Below, piece by piece: positions 35,478-44,676 of a DNA stretch of 64,000 nucleotides; position 1 is the first letter of the stretch, and each line of letters starts with the position of its first letter. Origin of the DNA: Candidatus Fermentithermobacillaceae bacterium (GTDB taxonomy: Bacteria; Bacillota; Sulfobacillia; Fermentithermobacillales; Fermentithermobacillaceae). The notes under the pieces are model-generated. The model worked only from the letters and a program-made list of their open reading frames with translations, was not told where the DNA came from and made no database searches. Location of the stretch: NCBI GenBank assembly GCA_018052475.1, contig JAGPNG010000001.1, positions 102,845 to 166,844 of the forward strand. Direction: 5' to 3'. Both the position numbers and the translations under genes were made by a program.

Positions 35478-36236
35478 TTATTCCTCCTTTAGTTCGGTAC
35501 CAACATGAGGCATCGGTGGGACATTCCGTTTGTGTTCGGTTCTTAAGTGCATGTCTAGTATTCTTGATTCAACCTGAGGAGATACCTTTTTGCCTGAAAC
35601 GTAAGCATCCAGATCTTCGTACTTGAGTCCCATCTCTTTCTCATCGGTCTGTCCTTCCCAAAGACCGCCTGACGGGGCCTTCTCAATGATCCTATCAGGA
35701 ACGCCCAAGAACCGTGCAAGTTCTCTGACCTCTGCTTTTTTAAGATCTGCAAGAGGCAACATGTCAACTCCGCCATCGCCGTACTTGGTAAAGTACCCCA
35801 CGAACCATTCGGGCTTGTTAGTAGTACCGACTACCATGTAGTTCATCAAATTAGCGAAATAATAAAGGACCGCCATGCGAAGCCTTGGCTTCAAATTCGC
35901 CTCAGGAAGCATGTTGTCACCGGGCGGTTCCGGCAGCGATTTCGTCAACACGTCGTATGTGGGTGTAAGGTCTATAACTCTGTGCTCGCAACCAAACTGT
36001 GTGAGCACATCTATAGCATCCTCTACGTCTTTGGCCTGAGAATGACATGGTAGCACCAAACCCATACAATTATCTCCCCATGCCCGTTTGGCCAAGCCTA
36101 CCAGGAGAGAAGAATCCACCCCACCGGAGACCCCAAATACACCACCTTTGGCACCCGCTGAAAGACTCATCTCTTTCATCCAGTTTGATATATACACGGC
36201 AACTTTCTCCGGGTCCCGCAAAAGTAACACCTCCAT
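35478..36236 (-). CDS. nadE: NAD(+) synthetase, ammonia type
   Basis: Amidates nicotinic acid adenine dinucleotide to NAD. 252 residues, so no glutaminase domain. The PP-loop GVSGGVDSSLLVGL is near residue 35, followed by NLKPRLRMAVLYYFAN, VGTTNKPEWFVGYFTKYGDGG and PSGGLWEGQTDEKEMG, standard for NH3-dependent NadE. First gene of the compact run that ends at yajC. Confidence 0.95.
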   Translation of the reverse strand: MEVLLLRDPEKVAVYISNWMKEMSLSAGAKGGVFGVSGGVDSSLLVGLAKRAWGDNCMGLVLPCHSQAKDVEDAIDVLTQFGCEHRVIDLTPTYDVLTKSLPEPPGDNMLPEANLKPRLRMAVLYYFANLMNYMVVGTTNKPEWFVGYFTKYGDGGVDMLPLADLKKAEVRELARFLGVPDRIIEKAPSGGLWEGQTDEKEMGLKYEDLDAYVSGKKVSPQVESRILDMHLRTEHKRNVPPMPHVGTELKEE

Positions 36237-36389
36237 CTTGCTCTTACAAAACTATTATCCCTCATAAGGCACTATCTTGTGAAGCAATGAACGAAAAATT
36301 GCCATTAACTGGTGAGGGCAAAGGGACTATGTACGCAATAATCGATAAACGGGATAGCACACGACCTCTTGGAGTAAATAGAGTTTCCG

Positions 36390-37628
36390 CTAATCCAGAG
36401 ATATGCGGCAAACTCGCCTTTTTCCAACGCGAAGGACAATCCCTTCCTGAACTCTAACAGTAGCTGAAACGTCCTCAACGCGTTTTTCGTCTACTCTGAC
36501 TGCACCGCTTTCGATCAATCGCTTTGCTTCGGATATTGAAGGAACAAGTCCGCACATATGAAGCAGCTTAGGAAGAGGAATCTCTTCTCCTAGCCGGACC
36601 CCTTCGAGCTTCACCGTATCTATGTCTTTAGGAAGACAATCGTCTCTAAAAACCCGTTGAAAGTCTTCCTCTGCCGATTTCGCAGAAGCACTACCATGAA
36701 ACTCTTCTACAATCCTTCTTGCCAACTCCATCTTTGCCTCCATGGGGTGGCGCTTTCCGCTTTCAATGCTTTTTCTCAGAGCGTTTCCATACCCCGCCGG
36801 TTCGCCCAAAACCAATTCAAAATAGTCGCCCATTAGTTCATCTGGAATAGACATTACCTTGCCATACATCTCGTTTGGCTCATCGGTTACTCCTATATAA
36901 TTGCCCAAACTCTTGGACATTTTTTCTTTGCCGTCTGTACCAATCAAAAGCGGCATAGTAATCGCAATTTGAGGCTCAATACCATAATTGGGCTGGATGT
37001 CTCTTCCGACCAGAAGATTGAAAGTCTGGTCCGTGCCGCCAAGCTCTACATCTGCCTTTATCGCCACCGAATCATACGCCTGAGCCAGAGGGTACAAGAA
37101 CTCGTGCACCCCTATTGGTTGCCCCTCTGTGAAGCGCTTGTGAAAATCGTCTCTCTCGATCATGCGAGCAACAGTAAACTTAGACGAAAGTTCGATTATG
37201 TCGGTAAACGTGAGGGGTGCCAACCATGTGGAATTGAACACAACGTGAGTCTTGTGAGGATCAAGTATTAGGGTAGCTTGCTCATGATACGTCTTGGCAT
37301 TCGCTAATACTTCTTCCCTGGACAGCTGCTGTCTCGTTTTGGATTTTCCGCTAGGATCACCGATCATACCTGTGAAATCGCCTATTACGAAGTATATTTC
37401 GTGTCCTAGCTCCTGAAACTCCCTGAGTTTTCTCATCACGACCACATGGCCGAGGTGAATATCAGGTGCGCTAGGATCTACCCCAAGCTTTATTCGCAAG
37501 GGAGTTTTTCTCACAATTGATCTTTCAAGTTTGGCTCTAAGCTCGCTTTCGGTCACAAGCATGGCAGTCCTTTGCTTTATGACATCAATCTGCCGATCAA
37601 TCTCATCTTTTAGTTTCTCTTTTCCCAA
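36390..37628 (-). CDS. tyrS: Tyrosyl-tRNA synthetase
   Basis: Class I synthetase charging tRNA-Tyr. 412 residues with PSAPDIHLGHVVVMRKL (HIGH motif), VELGGTDQTFNLLVGR, KEKMSKSLGN (KMSKS), and a C-terminal S4 domain from about 345 on. The start is TTG with AAGGAGGTG upstream. Unlike pheS and thrS here, no T-box sequence was found in its leader; a minus-strand TATAAT at 37660-37665 is close to the gene, but without a convincing -35. Confidence 0.96.
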   Translation of the reverse strand: MGKEKLKDEIDRQIDVIKQRTAMLVTESELRAKLERSIVRKTPLRIKLGVDPSAPDIHLGHVVVMRKLREFQELGHEIYFVIGDFTGMIGDPSGKSKTRQQLSREEVLANAKTYHEQATLILDPHKTHVVFNSTWLAPLTFTDIIELSSKFTVARMIERDDFHKRFTEGQPIGVHEFLYPLAQAYDSVAIKADVELGGTDQTFNLLVGRDIQPNYGIEPQIAITMPLLIGTDGKEKMSKSLGNYIGVTDEPNEMYGKVMSIPDELMGDYFELVLGEPAGYGNALRKSIESGKRHPMEAKMELARRIVEEFHGSASAKSAEEDFQRVFRDDCLPKDIDTVKLEGVRLGEEIPLPKLLHMCGLVPSISEAKRLIESGAVRVDEKRVEDVSATVRVQEGIVLRVGKRRVCRISLD

Positions 37629-37882
37629 AAGCGATACACCTCCTTGGGCTTTTCGTTAAATTATATCATCCTTTGCACACTTAAGAGGAAACATTGAACA
37701 TACTGCGAATTAGTACTTGGGGCAAACGTCCGTTTCTCAAAAACGCCCTTTACGGTTAAATGGTATAATAGTGACACTTTTATAGCATCTTACCGTCTAA
37801 TAAGTTTTGGAGAGTATAATAAGATCCAAAGAGATCGCTGAATTGAGCACAAAAGAACCGTAAGCCGTTCGGGGGTAAGAAC
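37629..37882. promoter_or_regulatory. Divergent promoter region between tyrS and the class A PBP
   Basis: 254 bp between divergent genes. TATAAT occurs toward the PBP gene at 37764-37769 (preceded by TGG) and toward tyrS at 37660-37665. Neither has a good -35 at 16-18 bp, so both are tentative. No tRNA-responsive or riboswitch-like structure was recognised. Confidence 0.4.
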
Positions 37883-39955
37883 ATGGCAAAGAAAAGAAGG
37901 CGCAAAAAGCAAGGTCCCCGAGTCTTAGACCTTATCATATACCTACTTTTGGCCACCCTTTTGATAGGTGCCTGTTTCTCAATAATCGTCATAGTATCTG
38001 CGTACAAAGACCTTCCGGACCTGTCGAACCTGGAGCCAAAGGCCAGTGCTACCTCTATCTTGTATGACGGTCAGGGCGAGGTGTGGACCGAGTTGAAATC
38101 GGGAGAATACAGGATCCCCATCCCCATAGAAGAAATGCCATCTCACCTTCTAGATGCCGTGCTTGCCGCAGAAGACCATAGGTTTTACTCGCACCCCGGT
38201 TTCGATCTCCGCGCAATACTCAGGGCCCTTTATCAGAACATTACTGACGCTTCAAGCCTACAGGGCGGAAGCACAATCACTCAGCAGCTGGCTAAAATAG
38301 CGTTTCTCGAACCGGACCGGACTCTTAAGAGAAAAGTTCAGGACGTAATGGTAGCTACGCTGCTTGAGCGAAAGTATACCAAAGATGAGATACTGGAGAT
38401 GTATGTGAATCAAATTCCATTTGGCCGTGGAGCATATGGCGTAGAGGCGGCGGCGAGAGCTTATTTCAACAAACCCGCGTCTGAACTTGATGTAGAAGAA
38501 TCTGCTTTTCTGGCAGGAATCATAAGGGCACCTTCATACTACGGTTCCAAATCCAATCTTGAGGAAGGACTCAACCGGAGGAACACTGTCCTGGGACAGA
38601 TGGCAGAATATGGTTTCCTTTCTCCTGATGAGGCAGAAATCTACAAGCAGAGACCTTTGAATATAGTCGATTATTCCCCAATGGTCGTTACTGAGGGCGG
38701 GTATTTCCTGGATTACGTTCTGGAGTACCTTCTTTCGCGCTATTCATCGGACATGGTGTACGGAGGAGGGCTAAGAGTATATACGACATACAGCCCATCG
38801 GCGCAGAAAGCTGCAGAAGCGGCAGTAAAGGATGTGCTTGATCCGGTATTTCCATACAAAGAAGATGAGCCAAACATAGAATGCGCTGCAGTTGTAATGG
38901 ATGTAAAAACGGGTCACCTTCTAGCATTAGTCGGAGGTCGAAAGCATGAAGGAATGCTCGGCTGGAATAGAGCTACCGACTCCCGGAGACAACCCGGCTC
39001 CGCTTTCAAGCCAATCGCTGTGTACATTCCCGCGCTCGAGGCTGGAATGGGCCCGTACACGGTAATCGACGACGCTCCGGTGACCTGGGTCGATCCTGCC
39101 ACCAAGGAGAGTTTCTCACCGAGAAACTATAGCGGGACATTTCAAGGACTTGTTACAATGCGCAAAGCCGTGGTTCAATCGCTAAACGTTGTGGCGTGCA
39201 AAGTGCAGGATATGGTAGGGATCGAAAAGAGTTTCGAGACAGCAGAAGCATTAGGCATAACTACTCTCGTAAAAACTCCTATAGAGGGCGGACGCTCAGA
39301 TCTTACGAGATCTCTTGCCCTAGGAGGTCTCACCTATGGAGTAACGCCTCTTGATATGACGGTTGCCTTTGGTACCATAGCCAACCAGGGAATCAAAGTC
39401 GAACCTATTGCCGTTCTAAAAGTCGAAGATATGGATGGAAATGTGCTTGAAGAAAATACCGCAAAGAAGACGATAGTCATTTCAGAAGAATCTGCATACC
39501 TTATGACAAGCATGCTAAGAGATGCCATTACGGTACCCGGTGGAACCGGTGGCAATGCATATTTCGGAAGGCCTGCCGCAGGCAAGACGGGAACCACCAG
39601 CGACTGGAAAGATGCGTGGTTCTGCGGCTATACCCCGAGTAAGGTAGGGGTTGTCTGGATGGGATATGACCAGGAAAAAACCATGTCTCAATGGAAGATA
39701 ACAGGAGGAACATATCCTGCACGAATTTGGAACCGAATGATGAGCAAAATCTCTGAGGGAACGCCCGTAGAAGATTTCGCAAAACCTTCTTCTATCATAA
39801 CGATTCAGGTGTGCAATAAATCTGGACTCTTGCCGGGACTGTACTGTCCTCCTGAAAACATAATCACGGAAATCGCAGCCAAAGGAAAACAGCCGAACTC
39901 ACTATGCAACTACCACCGCGAAACAGTTCCGGAGGGAGGCAGCGGCTCGAATTAG
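37883..39955 (+). CDS. Class A penicillin-binding protein (PBP1A family)
   Basis: Bifunctional peptidoglycan synthase, 690 residues. A basic tail and one transmembrane helix (about 14-36) precede the GT51 glycosyltransferase domain with its catalytic Glu in AAEDHRFYSHPGFD, GGSTITQQLAK and RKVQDVMVATLLERKYTK. The transpeptidase domain has the nucleophile in QPGSAFKPIAV, SLN in VVQSLNVVA, and KTGTTSDWKDAWF. It is monocistronic and converges on mutS2 with 25 bp between stops. Confidence 0.95.
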   Translation: MAKKRRRKKQGPRVLDLIIYLLLATLLIGACFSIIVIVSAYKDLPDLSNLEPKASATSILYDGQGEVWTELKSGEYRIPIPIEEMPSHLLDAVLAAEDHRFYSHPGFDLRAILRALYQNITDASSLQGGSTITQQLAKIAFLEPDRTLKRKVQDVMVATLLERKYTKDEILEMYVNQIPFGRGAYGVEAAARAYFNKPASELDVEESAFLAGIIRAPSYYGSKSNLEEGLNRRNTVLGQMAEYGFLSPDEAEIYKQRPLNIVDYSPMVVTEGGYFLDYVLEYLLSRYSSDMVYGGGLRVYTTYSPSAQKAAEAAVKDVLDPVFPYKEDEPNIECAAVVMDVKTGHLLALVGGRKHEGMLGWNRATDSRRQPGSAFKPIAVYIPALEAGMGPYTVIDDAPVTWVDPATKESFSPRNYSGTFQGLVTMRKAVVQSLNVVACKVQDMVGIEKSFETAEALGITTLVKTPIEGGRSDLTRSLALGGLTYGVTPLDMTVAFGTIANQGIKVEPIAVLKVEDMDGNVLEENTAKKTIVISEESAYLMTSMLRDAITVPGGTGGNAYFGRPAAGKTGTTSDWKDAWFCGYTPSKVGVVWMGYDQEKTMSQWKITGGTYPARIWNRMMSKISEGTPVEDFAKPSSIITIQVCNKSGLLPGLYCPPENIITEIAAKGKQPNSLCNYHRETVPEGGSGSN

Positions 39956-39980
39956 TAGATTTGGGAAACTCTATTAAGCT

Positions 39981-42350
39981 TCATCTTTTTAGTTTCACGA
40001 CAGTAACACCGGTTCCGCCTTCCGACGGCTCTCCAATACGATAGCTATCCACGTACTTCGTGGAGGCATCCAGATATTCCTCGACAGCCTTCCTCAGAAC
40101 ACCTGTCCCTTTACCGTGAATGATCCTCACTTGCGGTAAGGAGGCCATGAAAGCATCGTCTAAGTACTTGTCCAGCACTGCCCATGCTTCTTCCTTCGTC
40201 ATTCCGCGCAAGTCTATTTCACTAGAAATGGGTTTGCTTTCTCCGGATGATACAAGATCAACCCGCGGAGCTGACATCCGCTTTCTTCTTCCAAGACTGT
40301 CCACGCTCCTTAGTTGACCAATATCGACCCTTAGTTTGAAGTCCCCTACTTGTACAAGAACTCTATCCAAAGAAGTTGGACTCTCCAATACTATTGCCGG
40401 TTCAGAAAACCCAATCACCCTTACTTGGAGTCCCGGTTCGAGTTCATCGGGAGTCACCGGTTCACCCGGCACATCATCTTCTTCGTCCAAAACCATATCG
40501 CCTTGAGCCTCTCGCAATCTACCTCTGATTTCGGAAGCCTTTGCGTTAACTTCCGCCAAAGTCTTAGACTGGGCCTGCCTAATCTCGTCCAGAGATCTCT
40601 CGAACTCAGCCCTGGCTCGCATTATCACAGCCTTAGCCTCGCGCTTGGCATCATTTATGATCTTCTTCCGCTCTCTTTCTAGACTTGCCAACTTATTCTC
40701 ATACTCAGCTCGAAGTCTCTCACTTAGCGCTCTTTCACTGGATGCTCTCTGGGCCTCCATGCGAGCTGTCTGAGAAGCGACTTCCATCTCAGCAATAACA
40801 TCTTCGAGCCTGACTACATCTTCTTGCATATACTCCCTTGCCATCGCCAGAACATCATCATCCAAGCCGAGGCGCTTGGCGACCAAGAAGGCGTTTGACC
40901 GTCCGGGTCTTCCGAGAACAAGCCTAAAAGTAGGTACCATATTCACGGGATCCCACTCCATACTCGCGTTGGACATGCCAGGGGTTTTCTGAGCCATAAC
41001 TTTGAGCTCACCGTAGTGGCTGGTAACTATGCACAACGCCCCTGATTCGTGAATCTTCGTTAGTATCGCTTGAGCCAACGCCGCACCCTCTTTGGGATCT
41101 GTACCTGCTCCAAGTTCATCGATAAGGACTAGCTTCCCAGGGCCTGCAGCTATAAGTATGTTCCTTATGTTTTCCATGTGCGCCGAGAACGTGCTAAGGT
41201 TCTCTTCGATCGACTGCTCATCACCGATATCGCACAAAATGTCTTGTATATCTCCAATCTCGGTGCCTCGATCACAAGGACAAGGCAAGCCCGCAAGCGC
41301 CATGCACACAAGCAATCCGGCTGTTTTTAGTGCCACCGTTTTGCCGCCCATATTGGGCCCGGTTATCACTATGGTTCGCCGTTCGGATTCGTCTAGCGAA
41401 AGATCCATAGGAACCGGCTCGTCTCTCAAAAGCGGATGCCATGCCTTGACCAAAGATAATCCCGGCTGTTCCTTTAGGGTAGGAAAACTGCCATTCCATT
41501 TCGAAACGAGCCTGGCTTTAGCCATACCAAGATCAAACTGTCCTAGGGCCTCTATGCCTTCTAGAATTTCGTGCCCTGACTCTGATATTGACTCAGATAC
41601 TTCAGTCAGAATTCTATCGACTTCATCTCGCTCCATAAGTTCCAATCGTCTCAGTTGATTCGCCATTTCCACAAGTTCCGATGGCTCCAAAAACACAGTC
41701 TGCCCTGATGCCGACTGATCGTGGATAATCCCAGGCACTTTGGAAGCATACTCTTGCTTAATTGGCAACACATACCGCCCGTTGCGGATTGTTACTATTG
41801 GCTCCTGGAGATAATCTGCAAAAGACCTTTGACGCGTGAGGTCTTCGGCGCGTTTTCTAAGCCTTTCCTGCGCTTGCCTCATAGACCCCCTTATAGTTCC
41901 CAATTTCTCACTCGCAGAATCCTTGATAACCCCTTGATCGTCGACAGTGCGCGCGAGCTTTTCAACTAGAAACGGCAGTCTGGGAATCATTTCTCTAATC
42001 CTATGGAGATTTATGAAATCCGTAGCCAATCGTCCGATCCAGGTTGACACCGTGTCAAACGCATTTAGCACCATCAGGATATCGCGCAATTCAACACCGG
42101 TTAATATTACACCCTGCATAGCACCGGATACCTTCACCCTTACGTCCGGAACTTCTCGGAGGGAAGGAGAAGACGTTGTCGAAATCGCCTGTTCGACCTC
42201 GCGGCCTACTTTCTGAAGCTCTTTCGCGCCTCGTACGCCGACAGGATATGCGTTTCTCGCAAGGGATTTGCCCATTGGCGTGTCTGTCTGAGCAGCCAAC
42301 ATTTCTTGTACTTTCTTGTACTCCAGTAGTTCAAGCGTCCTCGGGTTCAT
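39981..42350 (-). CDS. mutS2: Endonuclease MutS2
   Basis: MutS-family ATPase that acts on recombination intermediates or collided ribosomes and not on mismatches (family knowledge). 789 residues: a core/clamp region, Walker A GPNMGGKTVALK near 330, Walker B LVLIDELGAGTDP, a long coiled coil with basic residues (about 520-625), a KOW-like segment and a C-terminal Smr nuclease domain (EIDLRGMTKEEAW, RIIHGKGTGVLR). Its start lies 20 bp inside the thioredoxin-like gene end. Confidence 0.96.
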   Translation of the reverse strand: MNPRTLELLEYKKVQEMLAAQTDTPMGKSLARNAYPVGVRGAKELQKVGREVEQAISTTSSPSLREVPDVRVKVSGAMQGVILTGVELRDILMVLNAFDTVSTWIGRLATDFINLHRIREMIPRLPFLVEKLARTVDDQGVIKDSASEKLGTIRGSMRQAQERLRKRAEDLTRQRSFADYLQEPIVTIRNGRYVLPIKQEYASKVPGIIHDQSASGQTVFLEPSELVEMANQLRRLELMERDEVDRILTEVSESISESGHEILEGIEALGQFDLGMAKARLVSKWNGSFPTLKEQPGLSLVKAWHPLLRDEPVPMDLSLDESERRTIVITGPNMGGKTVALKTAGLLVCMALAGLPCPCDRGTEIGDIQDILCDIGDEQSIEENLSTFSAHMENIRNILIAAGPGKLVLIDELGAGTDPKEGAALAQAILTKIHESGALCIVTSHYGELKVMAQKTPGMSNASMEWDPVNMVPTFRLVLGRPGRSNAFLVAKRLGLDDDVLAMAREYMQEDVVRLEDVIAEMEVASQTARMEAQRASSERALSERLRAEYENKLASLERERKKIINDAKREAKAVIMRARAEFERSLDEIRQAQSKTLAEVNAKASEIRGRLREAQGDMVLDEEDDVPGEPVTPDELEPGLQVRVIGFSEPAIVLESPTSLDRVLVQVGDFKLRVDIGQLRSVDSLGRRKRMSAPRVDLVSSGESKPISSEIDLRGMTKEEAWAVLDKYLDDAFMASLPQVRIIHGKGTGVLRKAVEEYLDASTKYVDSYRIGEPSEGGTGVTVVKLKR

Positions 42351-42912
42351 ATCTAGTTTCCAGTATCCTCCGAATCTCTTTTATGGTCTCGTCTCTAAAC
42401 TGTGTTTTATATAATTTGCGAAGTCGGGTACGGACGCCGTACATAGCTTTTTGCCTTTCTTCTTCTGAAAGGCCTTTGTGCTTTTCCGTTTCTCTTGCAA
42501 GAAAGTCCCTGGCACCTTGAGGTCTTTCAATGAACCTGCCGATCTCTTGGCCCTCTTCGTCGAAGAACACAAACACAGGAATAACTCGCTTTCCGTCGGT
42601 CAAATACCTATCCATGATATCTAAGTTATCGTCTCTTGAAAACACCAGCAAATCGAAGCAGGGATAAAGCGAAGCCAGTTTTGCCACTATCGGCAAATTC
42701 TCGACACAGTCACCACACCAAGGTTCTGAGAGGGCAAGCACTTTGATTGCGCCTTTTTCAAGTTTAGACGATAAAGAGGCAAAGTACTTATGGTCCTCCT
42801 CGCTAATCTGCGTGTCCTCATAGTTAGCTTTTATAGTAGGAACATTCATCTCCGCTTTGTCTACATATTCTTGAAAAGACAAAGCCCTTTCTAACCACTC
42901 TTTTTCAAACAT
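42331..42912 (-). CDS. Thioredoxin-fold protein
   Basis: 193-residue cytosolic protein (no signal peptide) with a thioredoxin-like active site, LSEPWCGDCVENLPIVAKL, Cys-Gly-Asp-Cys, then VFVFFDEEGQEIGRFIERP in which a Pro-containing loop follows a strand as in thioredoxins. It fits the YbbN/Thioredoxin_9-type family seen in Firmicutes, whose substrate is unknown. It lies between polX and mutS2 and overlaps the latter. Confidence 0.8.
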   Translation of the reverse strand: MFEKEWLERALSFQEYVDKAEMNVPTIKANYEDTQISEEDHKYFASLSSKLEKGAIKVLALSEPWCGDCVENLPIVAKLASLYPCFDLLVFSRDDNLDIMDRYLTDGKRVIPVFVFFDEEGQEIGRFIERPQGARDFLARETEKHKGLSEEERQKAMYGVRTRLRKLYKTQFRDETIKEIRRILETRYEPEDA

Positions 42913-42933
42913 CCGGCGATCCCCCTGTCACGT

Positions 42934-44676
42934 TCATTCACAATTCTTCTTTAGTTTGAGAAACTCTTCGAGTTTCCTCGTGTTTGCTATATGGGAAGCA
43001 GACAACCCTGCTCGCCTGGCGCAACATCTCACCCCGTAGACGATGTCTTCCATACCATGAGCGCTGTGCGCATCCGTTGATATAACCAAATTGGCTCCCT
43101 CGGACGCAGCAGAAAAAACTAGCTCTTCAGGAAGATCCAGCCGCTCAGGAAATGCATTTATCTCTAAGAAAGTCCCGTTAGAAGCCGAAAGACTGAACAA
43201 CTTCTCAAACTCGCTCCAGTTACCCGCTCGTCTACCCAAGAACCTTCCTGTCGGATGACCTATAATATCTACGTTGGGGTTGCTGGCTGCCTTCATCAGG
43301 CGGTCTACCACACTGTAATCTGACCCGGAAACATCTTGGTGGATCGATGCTACTACGATGTCCAGCCGAGATAGCACATCATCCGGCAAAAGGAGCGTCC
43401 CGTCTTTGAGTATATCTACTTCTACGCCTGTAAAGATCCTTAGCTTAGGGTACTTCATAGAGACCCTCTTAATCTCAGCAATCTGGTCCTCGATTTTCTC
43501 GGCGTCGAGGCTCCTCACTACTCTTATCTTTGTAGCATGGTCGGTAATAGCCAAATAGGAGTACCCGAGTTCCAGAGCCTTTAGAGCCACTTGCTCCACT
43601 GTTGCTGTGCCATCCGACCAATTGGTGTGCACGTGCAAATCGCCCTTAATATCACTAAGTTCCACAAGTTCGATAGCTTTGCCTGATTGCGCCATTTCCC
43701 AAAAGACAGGCCGATGACGCACTTCGGGGGGTATAACCTCGAGCCCCAGAGTCTCAAACACTTGCTCTTCTGAAAAGGAAGGCATCGGTTCTGCATTTTT
43801 TGAAAGTCCGTCCGGAGCCAAACGGTACCCTTTCCTTTGAGCCAAGTCTCTCAACCACTCCGTAAACTCAGAAGGGCCCGTCCTAACAAGACTCGCCGCC
43901 CCAAACTGCCCAGGCTGTGCAGTGTATATCTTCAAGGGAACGCCCAGATTAGTTGAGAACAAAAATGCGCCATTTTGGGGATCCCATGCGGTTTTCCAAG
44001 CATCTTCGTGGGCCAGTGGCTCTTTCAATCCGCTCAATACCTCATCCTTAAGAAGATCCTCAAGGGTCGCATTAAGCAGAATCTCGATCGATGAGACCGC
44101 CTCAACCGCTCTTCGGACCTCACCCACAGAGATGCCTGAGAGCCCAACCTCCTCAAAACCTTTGAGCAGATAGTCCGTAACGGGCGCTGCCAACCCCAAT
44201 ACGAGTTTGTTAGCATACTCCTTTATCTCACTAAGTCCCCTGGCAATAGTCTCTTCTCTTCTTCTGCCAAGACCGGGGACGCGTTGGATTAGATGATTAT
44301 CGAGCGCATCTTCGAGCGCATCCAGTCCGTCAATGTTCAAATTCTGATAAAGGATCCACGCTGTTTTGGGACCTATCCCCGGAACCTTTATGAGTTCAAG
44401 CAAGCCCAAAGGAACCTCTTTAGTCAGTTTGTCCAGATATGAAGATCGACCCGTTAGGACTATTTCCCTGATCTTAGGCTCCAAATTGGGTCCGATCCCC
44501 GGTATCTCTTTAAGCCTGCCGGTCTGAGCCAAAAGCTCCAGATCATAATTACCCTGTTCAATGGATTCGGCCGCTCTCTCGTAAGAACGAACCTTGAAGG
44601 CATCCTCGCCCTTGATTTCAAGGAGACTGCCGATTTGTCTTAGTATATGAGCAACCTCATATCTGTGCATAATCAA
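42934..44676 (-). CDS. polX: PolX-PHP family protein with degenerate polymerase active site
   Basis: 580 residues. N-terminal helix-hairpin-helix DNA-binding elements (IPGIGPNLEPKI near 58, VPGIGPKTAWIL near 98, VPGLGRRRE near 133) and a nucleotidyltransferase fold, then a C-terminal PHP exonuclease domain from about 345. PHP metal ligands look complete (DLHVHTNWSDG, AITDHATK, EVDIL, ASIHQDV, GHPTGR, STDAHSAHG). In the polymerase domain the usual GS...DxD is GEVRR...SIE (185-198) and the third Asp position reads VPLK (about 247), so all three catalytic aspartates are replaced. It overlaps pheT by 4 bp. Likely a nuclease or repair factor without polymerase activity. Confidence 0.88.
   Translation of the reverse strand: MIMHRYEVAHILRQIGSLLEIKGEDAFKVRSYERAAESIEQGNYDLELLAQTGRLKEIPGIGPNLEPKIREIVLTGRSSYLDKLTKEVPLGLLELIKVPGIGPKTAWILYQNLNIDGLDALEDALDNHLIQRVPGLGRRREETIARGLSEIKEYANKLVLGLAAPVTDYLLKGFEEVGLSGISVGEVRRAVEAVSSIEILLNATLEDLLKDEVLSGLKEPLAHEDAWKTAWDPQNGAFLFSTNLGVPLKIYTAQPGQFGAASLVRTGPSEFTEWLRDLAQRKGYRLAPDGLSKNAEPMPSFSEEQVFETLGLEVIPPEVRHRPVFWEMAQSGKAIELVELSDIKGDLHVHTNWSDGTATVEQVALKALELGYSYLAITDHATKIRVVRSLDAEKIEDQIAEIKRVSMKYPKLRIFTGVEVDILKDGTLLLPDDVLSRLDIVVASIHQDVSGSDYSVVDRLMKAASNPNVDIIGHPTGRFLGRRAGNWSEFEKLFSLSASNGTFLEINAFPERLDLPEELVFSAASEGANLVISTDAHSAHGMEDIVYGVRCCARRAGLSASHIANTRKLEEFLKLKKNCE

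Noticed and set aside
36047..36457. A plus-strand open frame spanning the nadE-tyrS gap
   Set aside because: Both ends overlap real genes on the other strand, and no ribosome binding site or protein family was seen; the 153-bp gap itself holds nothing recognisable.
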